A stretch of 64,000 bases of DNA from Sapientia aquatica (GCF_004358105.1 NZ_SMYL01000002.1:731971-795970); one strand, 5' to 3'. Positions 1 to 9,805 are shown, numbered from the stretch's first letter. Notes: generated by a model not told the origin, from the sequence alone. Numbers and translations are program-made.

Positions 1-2
1 AT

Positions 3-3000
3 ACCGCTCAAGTGGCCGCATTGAACAGCAGCGAAGTCAAAGCCTTGACCACCGCGCAAGTGGCTGTGTTGAGTACAGCACAAATCACAGCGCTGGGCAC
101 TGCAGGCGTGGATGCGTTGACGACCAAACAGATTGCCGTCTTAACGACCAATCAGGTTCAAAACGGTTTAACCACCGATGAAGTGGCTAGCCTGAATTCG
201 TCGCAAATCCAAGCGATTACGACTGCCGATGTGCAAGCGTTGAATACGGCTCAAGTTGCTGCCTTAGGCACTGCCGGTGCTGATGCCTTGACCACATCGC
301 AAATCGTGGCCTTGACAACGAACCAGATCAACAATGGTTTAACGACAGCTCAGGTTAATTCGCTCTCGACAGCGCAAATTGCGGCCTTGACGACTAACCA
401 AGTCCTCAACGGCCTCAATACCGCTGACATCGCTAATTTGACTAGCAGCGAAGTACGCGCCTTAACTAGTGCTCAAGTGAGCGTGTTGAGTACAGCGCAA
501 ATCACTGCCTTGGGTACGGCGGGTGTGGATGCGTTGACGACTTCACAAATTGCGGTCTTAACGACTAACCAAGTCCAAAACGGTTTAACCACCGATGAGG
601 TCGCTAGCCTCAACAGCGCGCAGGTGAGAGCGATTACGACTGCTGATGTACAAGCGTTGAACACCGCTCAGGTCGCGGCCTTAGGCACTGCCGGTGCCGA
701 TGCCTTGACCACATCGCAAATCGTGGCGTTGACAACCAACCAGATCAACAATGGTTTGACGACAGCTCAGGTTAATTCGCTCTCGACAGCGCAAATTGCG
801 GCCTTGACGACTAACCAAATGCTCAACGGCCTCAACACCGCCGATATGGCAGCGTTGACCAGCAGCGAAGTTAAAGCATTGACCACTGCACAAGTGGCTG
901 TATTGAGCACAGCGCAAGTTACTGCTTTAGGTACAGCGGGTGTGGATGCGTTGACGACTTCACAAATTGCGGTCTTAACGACTAACCAAGTCCAAAACGG
1001 TTTAACCACCGATGAAGTCGCTAGCCTCAATAGCGCGCAGGTGAGAGCGATTACGACTGCTGATGTACAAGCGTTGAATACGGCTCAAGTTGCTGCCTTA
1101 GGTACTGCCGGTGCCGATGCCTTGACCACATCGCAAATCGTGGCGTTGACAACGAACCAGATCAACAATGGTTTGACGACCGCGCAGGTCAATTCCTTGT
1201 CCACTGCGCAAATTGCGGCCTTGACGACTAACCAAGTGCTCAACGGCCTCAACACCGCCGATATGGCAGCGTTGACCAGCAGCGAAGTTAAAGCCTTAAC
1301 CACCGCACAAGTGGCTGTATTGAGCACAGCGCAGGTTACTGCTTTAGGCACTGCTGGCGTGGATGCGTTGACGACGTCGCAAATCGCAGTCTTAACGACA
1401 AATCAGGTCCAAAACGGTTTAACCACCGATGAAGTTGCCAGCCTGAATTCGTCGCAAATCCAAGCGATTACGACCGTCGATGTACAGGCCTTGAATACCG
1501 CCCAAATCGCTGCCTTAGGCACTGCTGGCGCGGATGCATTGTCCACGAAACAGATTGCTGTTCTAACGACTAACCAAGTTCAAAACGGTTTAACCACCGC
1601 TGAAGTCGCGAGCTTGAGTTCAGCCCAAGTTCAAGCGATTACGACAGTTGATGTGCAGGCGTTGAATACCGCTCAGGTCGCTGCCTTAGGTACTGCCGGT
1701 GCCGATGCCTTGACCACATCGCAAATCGTGGCGTTGACAACCAACCAGATCAACAATGGTTTGACGACAGCTCAGGTTAATTCGCTCTCGACAGCGCAAA
1801 TTGCGGCCTTGACGACTAACCAAGTGCTCAACGGCCTCAACACCGCCGATATGGCAGCATTGACCAGCAGCGAAGTCAAAGCCTTGACCACCGCGCAAGT
1901 GGCTGTATTGAGCACAGCGCAAGTTACTGCACTGGGTACTGCAGGTGTGGATGCGTTGACGACCAAACAGATTGCCGTCTTAACGACCAATCAGGTTCAA
2001 AACGGTTTAACCACCGATGAAGTGGCTAGCCTGAATTCGTCGCAAATCCAAGCGATTACGACTGCCGATGTGCAAGCGTTGAATACGGCTCAAGTTGCTG
2101 CCTTAGGCACTGCCGGTGCTGATGCCTTGACCACATCGCAAATCGTGGCCTTGACAACGAACCAGATCAACAATGGTTTAACGACAGCTCAGGTTAATTC
2201 GCTCTCGACAGCGCAAATTGCGGCCTTGACGACTAACCAAGTCCTCAATGGCCTCAACACCGCTGACATAGCTAACTTAACCAGCAGCGAAGTACGCGCC
2301 TTAACCAGTGCTCAAGTGAGCGTGTTGAGCACAGCGCAAATCACTGCCTTGGGTACGGCGGGTGTGGATGCATTGACGACGTCGCAAATCGCGGTCTTAA
2401 CGACGAATCAGGTTCAAAACGGCTTAACCACTGCCGAAGTCGCCAGCTTGAGTTCATCCCAAGTTCAAGCGATCACCACGCTCGATGTCCAAGCATTGAA
2501 TACGGCGCAAGTAGCTGCCTTAGGCACTGCTGGTGCGGATGCCTTGACCACGTCACAAATCGTGGCCTTGACAACGAACCAGATCAATAACGGTTTAACG
2601 ACTGCTCAGGTTAATTCGCTGTCCACCGCGCAAATTGCGTCCTTGACGACTAACCAAGTCCTCAACGGTCTCAATACAGCTCAAGTGGCGGCATTGAACA
2701 GCAGCGAAGTCAAAGCCTTGACCACCGCGCAAGTAGCGGTGTTGAGTACAGCACAAATCACCGCCTTGGGTTCTGCTGGTGTGGATGCCTTGACGACTAA
2801 GCAGATTGCTGTCTTAACGACCAATCAGGTTCAAAACGGTTTAACCACCGAAGAAGTGGCTAGCCTGAATTCAGCGCAAATCCAAGCGATTACGACCGCT
2901 GATGTACAAGCGTTGAATACGGCTCAAGTCGCGGCCCTAGGCACTGCTGGTGCCGATGCCTTGACCACATCACAAATCGTGGCCTTGACGACTAACCAGA

Positions 3001-5090
3001 TCAACAATGGTTTGACGACAGCGCAGGTTAATTCGCTCTCCACAGCGCAAATTGCTGCGTTGACGACTGGTCAGGTCCTCAATGGCCTTAACACCGCCGA
3101 TTTGGCAGCGCTGACCAGCAGCGAGGTCCAAGCGTTCACGACAGCTCAAGTAGTCGTATTGAACACTGCACAGGTCACAGCTCTGGGTACGGCGGGTGTC
3201 GATGCCTTGACAACCAAGCAGATCGCAGTCTTGACGACGAATCAGGTTCAAAACGGTTTAACCACCGATGAAGTAGCTAGCCTGAGCTCATCGCAAATCC
3301 AAGCGATTACAACGGCTGACGTGCAAGCGTTGAGCACGGCGCAAGTCGTTGCTCTAGGAACTGCTGGTGCCGATGCCTTGACCACTTCACAAATCGTGGC
3401 TCTGACCACCAAGCAAATTGCTAGTGGCTTGACCACGCAACAGGTCAATTCGTTAGCTACCGGTCAAATCGCGGCACTGACGACCAACCAAGTTCTTAAT
3501 GGTCTGAACACAGCGCAAATCGCAACGTTGACCAGCAGCGAGGTGCAAGCCTTTACCACAGCGCAAGTGGTGGTATTAAGCACCACGCAAATTACCGCGT
3601 TGGGAACTGCTGGAGCGGATGCGCTGACGACAAAACAGATTGCGGTGTTGAGTACTGCTCAAGTTCAAAACGGGTTAACCACCGCTGAAATAGCGAGCTT
3701 GAGTACCACGCAAATTGATGCCTTGACGACCAGCCAGGTTATGAACGGTCTGAGCACTGCCCAAGTGGCCGCTTTGACGACCAGTCAAATTCAAGGACTC
3801 ACCACGGCTCAGATAGCAGCGTTGACCACCAATCAAATCGTCAATGGATTGACGACCGATCAAGTGGCAGCGTTGACCAGTACTGAAATCCGTACATTGA
3901 GCACCTCTCAATTGGTGGCCTTGAGCACGGCGCAAGTCACGGCCTTGGGTTCGACTGGTGTTGACGCGTTGACCACCAAACAGGTCAATGCCTTAACCAC
4001 TAATCAGGTTCAAAACGGGTTGACGACTAACGAAGTTGCGTCCTTAAGTACCAGCCAAATTCAAGCGTTGACGACCAACTCGATAGCCGCATTAACTACC
4101 GATCAAACTCTGTCTCTGGGTACGACTGGTGTGGCGGCGTTGACCACGGCTGAAATATCGGCGTTGACTACTAACCAGATACCAACTGGTCTGACCACCG
4201 ATCAGATCGTGGCGTTATCAACCTTGCAGATCGCGGCTTTGAGCTCGGTACAAGTGCATTCGTTGACGACTGAGCAGTTCCACGTGCTGGGCTTCGATCC
4301 GTTAGTCTTGAATTTGACCGACACCAAAGTGACGACCGTGAGTGTGGCCGACGGTACTAAGTTCGACCTGTACAACACCGGCACGCAAGTCAGCACCGGT
4401 TGGATTACCAAAGGCGAAGGTATCTTGGTCTGGGATCCAAGCGGCGGGGCGGTGACTAACGGTAGCCAATTCGTAGGCAGCTATGCTGAGCTGAATGCCT
4501 TGACAGGAACCCAAAACGGGGTAGTCAATAGCAGTAGTTCGGGCTGGTCTAACTTGCGGGTCTTGGTCGATACGGGAAGCGGACCAGGTCAGTTATATAC
4601 TCTGGATCAATTGGGTATTACCTCGATTAATACCAATGCGACTGGCGGACCGGTAACCGATCACGGTAACTTTATCGGACAAACCTCAACCTTCACAACG
4701 GTTGGCGGTGGAACGGGACAAATTGCCGATGTGGCCTTTGCGGCGGCGCATAACTCGACAACTAAACCAGTAACAATGGCAGCGCCAAGCAACACCTTGC
4801 AAAACAAGGTCGGGGCGATGGTACGAACGATGGCCAGCTTTAATGCTGAGCCAACGGTGGCTGACTCAACTCCGAAGTTAAAAACGGATTTGACAAGCAG
4901 TACTCTATCTCCTACTGTTCATGTGACAACTAATGTTTCTAGTATGGTAAATGTTCTGAATCAGTACGACTCACAAGGTCAACTGGCAGTCACAGGATCG
5001 ATTGGCATGGGCGTACCGACGAAGCTCAATATTAACGATCCGCTAAAAGATCATCACTTAGCGGGAACCCTGACCACAGGAAAATCGTAG
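3..5090 (+). CDS. Giant octapeptide-repeat surface or secreted protein (5' partial)
   Basis: The reading frame is open from the first codon in the window and the repeats are already running, so the true start lies upstream. About 1,695 residues are visible. Residues 1 to about 1,430 are an unbroken run of octapeptides with consensus L-T-T-A-Q-V-A-A, with occasional nonapeptides ending in N-G. These are grouped in 139-residue higher-order units. The last 260 residues form a globular domain with motifs like VSVADGTKFDL, TGWITKGEGILVWD and LDQLGITSINTNAT, which resembles the C-terminal domain of large type I-secreted calcium-binding (FrpC/RTX-like) proteins. No GGxGxD nonapeptides are present. 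Repeats are very rich in Thr/Ser and lack Cys. The role is inferred: an adhesin or surface-layer filament exported by the type I system at 18.8-25.2 kb and possibly glycosylated by the next gene. The fold of the octapeptide array is unknown to me. Confidence 0.85.
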   Translation, partial: TAQVAALNSSEVKALTTAQVAVLSTAQITALGTAGVDALTTKQIAVLTTNQVQNGLTTDEVASLNSSQIQAITTADVQALNTAQVAALGTAGADALTTSQIVALTTNQINNGLTTAQVNSLSTAQIAALTTNQVLNGLNTADIANLTSSEVRALTSAQVSVLSTAQITALGTAGVDALTTSQIAVLTTNQVQNGLTTDEVASLNSAQVRAITTADVQALNTAQVAALGTAGADALTTSQIVALTTNQINNGLTTAQVNSLSTAQIAALTTNQMLNGLNTADMAALTSSEVKALTTAQVAVLSTAQVTALGTAGVDALTTSQIAVLTTNQVQNGLTTDEVASLNSAQVRAITTADVQALNTAQVAALGTAGADALTTSQIVALTTNQINNGLTTAQVNSLSTAQIAALTTNQVLNGLNTADMAALTSSEVKALTTAQVAVLSTAQVTALGTAGVDALTTSQIAVLTTNQVQNGLTTDEVASLNSSQIQAITTVDVQALNTAQIAALGTAGADALSTKQIAVLTTNQVQNGLTTAEVASLSSAQVQAITTVDVQALNTAQVAALGTAGADALTTSQIVALTTNQINNGLTTAQVNSLSTAQIAALTTNQVLNGLNTADMAALTSSEVKALTTAQVAVLSTAQVTALGTAGVDALTTKQIAVLTTNQVQNGLTTDEVASLNSSQIQAITTADVQALNTAQVAALGTAGADALTTSQIVALTTNQINNGLTTAQVNSLSTAQIAALTTNQVLNGLNTADIANLTSSEVRALTSAQVSVLSTAQITALGTAGVDALTTSQIAVLTTNQVQNGLTTAEVASLSSSQVQAITTLDVQALNTAQVAALGTAGADALTTSQIVALTTNQINNGLTTAQVNSLSTAQIASLTTNQVLNGLNTAQVAALNSSEVKALTTAQVAVLSTAQITALGSAGVDALTTKQIAVLTTNQVQNGLTTEEVASLNSAQIQAITTADVQALNTAQVAALGTAGADALTTSQIVALTTNQINNGLTTAQVNSLSTAQIAALTTGQVLNGLNTADLAALTSSEVQAFTTAQVVVLNTAQVTALGTAGVDALTTKQIAVLTTNQVQNGLTTDEVASLSSSQIQAITTADVQALSTAQVVALGTAGADALTTSQIVALTTKQIASGLTTQQVNSLATGQIAALTTNQVLNGLNTAQIATLTSSEVQAFTTAQVVVLSTTQITALGTAGADALTTKQIAVLSTAQVQNGLTTAEIASLSTTQIDALTTSQVMNGLSTAQVAALTTSQIQGLTTAQIAALTTNQIVNGLTTDQVAALTSTEIRTLSTSQLVALSTAQVTALGSTGVDALTTKQVNALTTNQVQNGLTTNEVASLSTSQIQALTTNSIAALTTDQTLSLGTTGVAALTTAEISALTTNQIPTGLTTDQIVALSTLQIAALSSVQVHSLTTEQFHVLGFDPLVLNLTDTKVTTVSVADGTKFDLYNTGTQVSTGWITKGEGILVWDPSGGAVTNGSQFVGSYAELNALTGTQNGVVNSSSSGWSNLRVLVDTGSGPGQLYTLDQLGITSINTNATGGPVTDHGNFIGQTSTFTTVGGGTGQIADVAFAAAHNSTTKPVTMAAPSNTLQNKVGAMVRTMASFNAEPTVADSTPKLKTDLTSSTLSPTVHVTTNVSSMVNVLNQYDSQGQLAVTGSIGMGVPTKLNINDPLKDHHLAGTLTTGKS
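24..3947 (+). repeat. 417-bp higher-order tandem repeats inside the giant gene
   Basis: The landmark codons for [N/T]-S-S-E-V recur at 24, 441, 858, 1275, 1863, 2280, 2697, 3114 and 3531. Spacing is exactly 417 bp (139 codons, 17 octa/nonapeptides), except that the 1275-1863 unit is 588 bp because seven octapeptides (171 bp) are duplicated inside it. Later copies are more diverged, and the next landmark, at 3876, is only 345 bp on. Bases 108-409 and 1947-2248 read as identical, so copies have been homogenised recently. Confidence 0.93.
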
Positions 5091-5110
5091 TAAAAAAGCT
5101 AGAAAATTAG

Positions 5111-5164
5111 AAGTCGGCAGTGGGCAAGGCGTGATGTGCGCTTTGCTGGCTGCCGACTTTTTTA
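5111..5164 (+). terminator. Rho-independent terminator after the repeat protein
   Basis: AAGTCGGCAG at 5111-5120 pairs with CTGCCGACTT near 5149-5159, with an inner GCAAGGCG/CGCTTTGC pairing, and is followed by a run of six T. It lies 20 bp after the repeat-protein stop, so the downstream glycosyltransferase either has its own promoter or depends on read-through. Confidence 0.8.
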
Positions 5165-5198
5165 TTGCTCGATAATTGCCTAATGGAGAACTCGGATT

Positions 5199-7007
5199 GT
5201 GACGATAGAAGCAAAGTTTGCAGAAGGTATACGCCAAGCACTGCAAGGCACGATGGCCGTCATGGAGCTGTTTACCTTAGCGGCAGAACTAGACGCGGCG
5301 CAGCAACGCGGCTTGAGCATCGTGCTCTACCGAACTTGGCTCAAACACACCAAATCCGATTACGCTCATGCGGTCAATTTCAATCTCGGAGCGGCTCTTA
5401 GTAACGAAGGTGATCTAAGCGGTGCCGAAGAGGCGTACAAAGAATCGATTAAATTGTCGCCTGATTTTATTTATCCACGAGTTAATCTGGGCTTGGCGTA
5501 TGAGCGCATGAAACGCCATGATTTAGCGATTCTGGAATGGAAAGCGGTTGAGCATAATATTGCGATGGATGAAAAAAATAAGCCGATGATTTTGACGGCG
5601 ATTAATCATCTTGGTCGCCTATTTGAAAGCAATAAACAATTCTACGATGCCTTAGCCACGCTGACCAAAAGCCTGGACATCGAACCCAATCAACCCGATG
5701 CGATTCATCATTGGGTATCGCTGCGCCAAAAACAATGTGTGTGGCCGATCTATACCGATATTGCCGGAATTGATGCTGCCTATTTGCGCGACGCGACCTC
5801 GGCGTTGGCGATGATTAGCATTACCGATGATCCGCAAGAACAGCTACAAGCAGCGCGCAATTTTGTGAAGAAAAAGGTCGCGACTGACTTGCCCGCGCTA
5901 GCTAATCCCAAGGGCTATCAACACAAAAAAATCCGTATCGGGTATTTGTCGTCCGACTTTAGCTTGCATCCGGTATCGATGTTGACGGTACAAATGTTTG
6001 AGTTGCACAACCGCGACCAATTTGAAATTTACGGTTATTGCTGGAGCCCCGAAGATGGTTCGGATATGCGCGCCCGTGTGATCAAATCTATGGATCATTT
6101 TGAGCGTATTAACCTACTGGGCGACGATGCCGCGGCTCAATTAATTCGGCGCGATGAGATTGATATTTTGATCGACTTGCAGGGGCAAACGGCGGGCGCG
6201 CGCGCTAATATCTTGGCCCATCGACCTGCACCGATCCAGATTACGTATTTAGGTTTACCTGCCACTACCGGATTTCCCTTCATCGATTATGTGATCGCGG
6301 ACCGTTTTTTAATTCCCGAGCATTTAACCCAGTTTTATTCTGAAAAAATGCTGTACATGTCTGACGTGTACCAAGTCAGCGATCAATGGCGACCAGTTGG
6401 TCCTGTGCCGAATAGAGCAAGCTGCGGTCTGCCGGAACAAGGCTTTGTGTTTTGCTCCTTGAATAGCTGCTCCAAATATACGCCGGAAGTTTTTGATTCG
6501 TGGATGCGGATTTTGCAGCAAGTGCCGGGTAGCGTGCTTTGGCTGCTGGCGGATAACGTCTGGGCGGAGAAAAATCTGCGCCGCGAAGCACGGGCGCGTG
6601 GGGTTGCTGCAGACCGTTTGATCTTTGCAGGACGGGTTGCGCCGCACGAATACTTAGCGCGTTATGGTGCGGCGGATTTGTTTTTGGATACCTTTCCGTT
6701 TAATGCTGGCACCACCGCTAATGATGCTTTATTCATGGGATTGCCGGTGTTGACCCGCGCGGGACAAAGCTTTTCTTCTCGTATGGCTGGCGCCTTGCTC
6801 ACGGCGGCAAAGTTGGAAGAGTTGATCGTCTATTCCAGCAGCGACTACGAAGCCAAGGCAATCGCCATTGCGACAGACGGCACAAGTTGTGCCCGTTACC
6901 GAGCGCATCTCAAAGAAGTTAAAGAGAACGGTGTGTTATTCGATACGCCGCGATTTGTGCGCACGCTTGAACAAAAGCTAGTGGAGTTGGTGCAGCAGCT
7001 TAATTAG
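5199..7007 (+). CDS. TPR and GT41 (O-GlcNAc transferase/SPINDLY-like) protein glycosyltransferase
   Basis: This 602-residue cytoplasmic protein has TPR helices in about residues 60-170 (for example NFNLGAALSNEGDLSGAEEAY). The GT41 catalytic domain follows from about residue 240. GYLSSDFSLHPV carries the catalytic-type His, and FCSLNSCSKYTPEVFDSW, SVLWLL, FLDTFPFNAGTTANDALFMG and SRMAGALL match conserved OGT segments. GT41 enzymes move sugar from a nucleotide donor to Ser/Thr, or in HMW1C-like members to Asn, of proteins. The start is GTG at 5199 with GAGAA about 8 bases upstream. It sits 108 bp after the Thr/Ser-rich repeat gene on the same strand, so the repeat protein is the obvious candidate acceptor, but that is inference. 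Donor sugar cannot be read from sequence. Confidence 0.88.
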   Translation: MTIEAKFAEGIRQALQGTMAVMELFTLAAELDAAQQRGLSIVLYRTWLKHTKSDYAHAVNFNLGAALSNEGDLSGAEEAYKESIKLSPDFIYPRVNLGLAYERMKRHDLAILEWKAVEHNIAMDEKNKPMILTAINHLGRLFESNKQFYDALATLTKSLDIEPNQPDAIHHWVSLRQKQCVWPIYTDIAGIDAAYLRDATSALAMISITDDPQEQLQAARNFVKKKVATDLPALANPKGYQHKKIRIGYLSSDFSLHPVSMLTVQMFELHNRDQFEIYGYCWSPEDGSDMRARVIKSMDHFERINLLGDDAAAQLIRRDEIDILIDLQGQTAGARANILAHRPAPIQITYLGLPATTGFPFIDYVIADRFLIPEHLTQFYSEKMLYMSDVYQVSDQWRPVGPVPNRASCGLPEQGFVFCSLNSCSKYTPEVFDSWMRILQQVPGSVLWLLADNVWAEKNLRREARARGVAADRLIFAGRVAPHEYLARYGAADLFLDTFPFNAGTTANDALFMGLPVLTRAGQSFSSRMAGALLTAAKLEELIVYSSSDYEAKAIAIATDGTSCARYRAHLKEVKENGVLFDTPRFVRTLEQKLVELVQQLN

Positions 7008-7063
7008 TTGCAAGTACTTTTAGGTGCTCGCCATACAATCGTTTGCAAAGTATTTGAGTAAAA

Positions 7064-8164
7064 TTAGCGCGACGCTTTTTGAACGGCATCAATCACCGTG
7101 CCCACCTGCAGCGCATTGAGATGCGGCCCAATTGGCAGGCTAAGGACTTCACGATGAATGCGCTCAGAAATAGGGAATGAGCCGAGCGCATAATTGAGTT
7201 CCGCGTAAGCGCCTTGCCGATGCGGTGGAGTAGGGTAGTGAATGTTAGTGCCTATTCCAGCGTCAGCCAATTTAGCGATCAATTGATCGCGCTCTAAGCT
7301 GCGTACCACAAACAAGTGCCAAACCGGATCCGCCCAATCCGGCACCAACGGCAGCACCAAGTTGGTTTCGGACAAGGCCGCCAAATAGCGACTCGCCACC
7401 GCTTTGCGACGCTCATTCCACTCATCGAGTTTGCGCAGCTTTTCACGTAAAAAGGCCGCTTGTAATTCATCTAAGCGAGTATTAAATCCCTTGGTCTCGT
7501 GCTGATATTTAATCTGTGAACCGTAGTTGGATAAAGCGTGCACCTTCTTCGCCAACTCCGCGTCGTTCGTTGTCACCGCACCTGCATCACCCAAGGCACC
7601 TAAGTTTTTACCAGGATAAAAACTAAACCCGGCCGCGTCGCCCAAGCTGCCAACTCGTTGGCCTTTGTAATGCGCGCCATGTGCTTGTGCGGCATCTTCG
7701 ATGACTTTGAGATGGTATTTTTTTGCCAGAGCGATGATCGGGTCCATGTCCGCTGGTTGGCCGTATAAATGCACCGCGATAATCGCTTTGGTGCGCGGTG
7801 TAATCGCTGCTTCGATTAATTCGGGATTGATGTTATAGGTACGCGCATCTGGTTCGACGGGAATCGGCGTAGCGCCCACAAAGCTAACGGCCAACCACGT
7901 AGCGATAAAGGTGTTGGACGGCACGATGATTTCATCGCCTGCACCGAACTCATAGGCGCGCAAAATTAAGTGCAAAGCATCCAAGCCATTGCCTACGCCT
8001 ACGCAATGATTGGCGTGGCAATAGCGCGCAAACTCTTGTTCAAATTGGGTAACTTCTGTGCCATGAATAAACCAACCCGATTCCAGCACGCGCTCAAATG
8101 CGTTGTGCAGCTCATGTTTTAATTCTTGCAGTGGCGCTTTGAGATCGAGGAAAGGAATCGTCAT
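7064..8164 (-). CDS. fdtB: PLP-dependent dTDP-3-keto-6-deoxyhexose aminotransferase (FdtB/QdtB type)
   Basis: This is a full-length 366-residue DegT/DnrJ/EryC1/StrS aminotransferase. Hallmarks are [17 protein letters not shown], the [13 protein letters not shown] segment with the PLP-contacting Asp, and [15 protein letters not shown], whose Lys should form the Schiff base with PLP. Family members that follow an FdtA-type isomerase transfer an amino group to C3 of dTDP-3-keto-6-deoxyhexose. Its ATG overlaps the stop of the upstream isomerase gene (ATGA, 4 bp), which indicates translational coupling. FdtB (galacto) and QdtB (gluco) cannot be separated by eye, so the symbol is provisional. It is convergent with the GT41 gene. 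Confidence 0.88.
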   Translation of the reverse strand: MTIPFLDLKAPLQELKHELHNAFERVLESGWFIHGTEVTQFEQEFARYCHANHCVGVGNGLDALHLILRAYEFGAGDEIIVPSNTFIATWLAVSFVGATPIPVEPDARTYNINPELIEAAITPRTKAIIAVHLYGQPADMDPIIALAKKYHLKVIEDAAQAHGAHYKGQRVGSLGDAAGFSFYPGKNLGALGDAGAVTTNDAELAKKVHALSNYGSQIKYQHETKGFNTRLDELQAAFLREKLRKLDEWNERRKAVASRYLAALSETNLVLPLVPDWADPVWHLFVVRSLERDQLIAKLADAGIGTNIHYPTPPHRQGAYAELNYALGSFPISERIHREVLSLPIGPHLNALQVGTVIDAVQKASR

Positions 8165-8574
8165 TTTTTGCTAGTTACTTGGGCTAGAAATTCAGGGTAG
8201 TCGCGGATGTAATCTTGCTCATTATAGTGGCTGGACGCTAATACCATGCAAACCGAGCCGGACGAGAAGTTATCCAAATCACGCCACATCATCGGGCAAA
8301 CATACAAACCGTTATACGAACGATTGAGGTGGAAGCGGCGGGTTTCGTGCCCATCATTGAGCACGACGTCAAAACTGCCCGACATGGCGATAATAAATTG
8401 ATGCAGCGTCTTGTGCGCGTGCGAGCCGCGATCCGAGCCGCCTGGCACGTCATAGAGGTAATAGACGCGTTGGATTTCAAACGGAATGTGCTGACCGCTT
8501 TCGATAAACGATAAATTACCTCTTGGATCGGAAATCTTAGGTAGTTGAATTATTTTGCAATCATCTACGGGCAT
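8161..8574 (-). CDS. fdtA: dTDP-4-keto-6-deoxyglucose 3,4-ketoisomerase (FdtA/QdtA cupin)
   Basis: This 137-residue single-domain cupin of the WxcM/FdtA family has the motif [10 protein letters not shown] near the N terminus. The GSHAHK pair of catalytic histidines is followed by [11 protein letters not shown] and [10 protein letters not shown]. The enzyme moves the keto group of dTDP-4-keto-6-deoxyglucose from C4 to C3, making the substrate for the aminotransferase encoded next. I chose the ATG at 8574 because CCAAAGGA lies 7 bases upstream; a longer frame to 8610 lacks a comparable site. rmlA and rmlB, which make the substrate, are not in the window. Galacto versus gluco specificity is undetermined. 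Confidence 0.88.
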   Translation of the reverse strand: MPVDDCKIIQLPKISDPRGNLSFIESGQHIPFEIQRVYYLYDVPGGSDRGSHAHKTLHQFIIAMSGSFDVVLNDGHETRRFHLNRSYNGLYVCPMMWRDLDNFSSGSVCMVLASSHYNEQDYIRDYPEFLAQVTSKK

Positions 8575-8797
8575 ATCACATTCCTTTGGCGAATAAATCC
8601 ACGATGTCACTCTCTAGGATAGGTGCTGGACAGGGCGACGAAAAGGACGATTTGTGTTGAAAATCGAATAACGGCGACCTGACTGCAATCACAGCACACT
8701 CTCGTACCGCTATTTACCAAGGGTAGCGCAATTGCCAACGAGCTAATTCGCTAAACAGCGCGGTAAAAGCACCTGAATTAGCGCAAATCAGGCAATG

Positions 8798-9805
8798 TTA
8801 TTCGTTGAGTAGGCGGGTAAAGGTCGGCAGATCTACAGTAAAGTCAGAATGGATAGGTTGGTATGGATTGACTTTAAGGGCCTCGAAATAATGCTCGGTG
8901 ACTGCTACATCGAAAATGCTGCCCAGTTTCCACCAAAACGAGACCGACGCTTTGCACGTGTGGGGATATAAAACCTTAACCTTGACGCCTGCGCGCACAA
9001 ACAACAAATTAGCCAGCCACGCGCCAGTCGGGCCCACGATGATTGAGGCAGAGCGGAATAAATCCACTTGCTGAGCGAAGGTGAGCTTTTCTGGTTCGAT
9101 CACAATAAAACCCTGTCCTTGGGCTGCTGCAATCAGCGCATCATTGTTGAGGATGTTTCGCTGCCCTGAGCGGCGCACGATGAATACTTTCAGTTGCGCT
9201 GGTGCTCGCATGGGAATGCGTTGCTCGAACAGCTCGCGCAGAGCCAGTAAATTCGCGTCGTTATAGTGAAAATTCTCGAGCATTTTGCCGCTAATCGGTT
9301 CATTGCCCACAAACGAATCCTTAGCCACAATCGTTTTGCTTGATTTAACTGCCGTCAACAGATTGAGTTCAGCGAGTTGAAAACGATTATCGGTCGCAAT
9401 TTTAAAAGCGTGCAGCATATTGGCATGCAAAATACCGGAAATAATTATGTGATCGGGCGCGATAAATTGCGCGCGAATCAAGGCCAATAGCGACGGCAAC
9501 GCCTCAATCAAAAAATGAAAATAGTTATACGGATGGATGAGATTAAACGGCACGCTCGTACCGCTAATTTGGAGCGTGGAATTCGGCTGGGTGGTGAAGT
9601 TGAATTCAAAATCGGCAGCACTGCGCTCAGGTACGCGACTAATGCGCTTAGCGACTTCTTCGGACAGGTATTCGGTCGTTGGGTCAAACGGATTTAAGTG
9701 AAAGGCCGCGCTAAAGTGTTCGTCGTAGATCAATGACGAACCCACCACCAAATTTGTTTGATTAATTGCATAGGCTTCATTGCCGCTGAGAGGAATTAGC
9801 TTCAT
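8798..9805 (-). CDS. GT61-family glycosyltransferase (DUF563)
   Basis: This 335-residue protein resembles bacterial GT61 enzymes. It has the N-terminal HPYNYFHFLIEALPSL motif with the family's H-[YF]-F-H core. A central KVFIVRRSGQRNILNN segment and a C-terminal SIIVGPTGAWLANLLF segment (family: GxHGAxLxNxxF) follow. In this protein the usual GAHGA His is replaced by Thr (GPTGA). No signal peptide or membrane helix is visible, so it is probably cytoplasmic. It lies 223 bp upstream of fdtA on the same strand and may share its transcript. The acceptor is unknown. Confidence 0.78.
   Translation of the reverse strand: MKLIPLSGNEAYAINQTNLVVGSSLIYDEHFSAAFHLNPFDPTTEYLSEEVAKRISRVPERSAADFEFNFTTQPNSTLQISGTSVPFNLIHPYNYFHFLIEALPSLLALIRAQFIAPDHIIISGILHANMLHAFKIATDNRFQLAELNLLTAVKSSKTIVAKDSFVGNEPISGKMLENFHYNDANLLALRELFEQRIPMRAPAQLKVFIVRRSGQRNILNNDALIAAAQGQGFIVIEPEKLTFAQQVDLFRSASIIVGPTGAWLANLLFVRAGVKVKVLYPHTCKASVSFWWKLGSIFDVAVTEHYFEALKVNPYQPIHSDFTVDLPTFTRLLNE

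Noticed and set aside
473-3935. Several minus-strand open frames inside the repeat gene
   Set aside because: They are periodic antisense shadows created by the repeat codons and have no ribosome-binding sites or plausible products.
24-3947. Tandem repeats as a possible CRISPR array
   Set aside because: The repeats are contiguous coding units in one open frame with no unique spacers and no cas genes nearby.
3-5090. RTX (GGxGxDxxx) calcium repeats in the giant protein
   Set aside because: No such nonapeptide is present; only the C-terminal domain resembles RTX-associated proteins.
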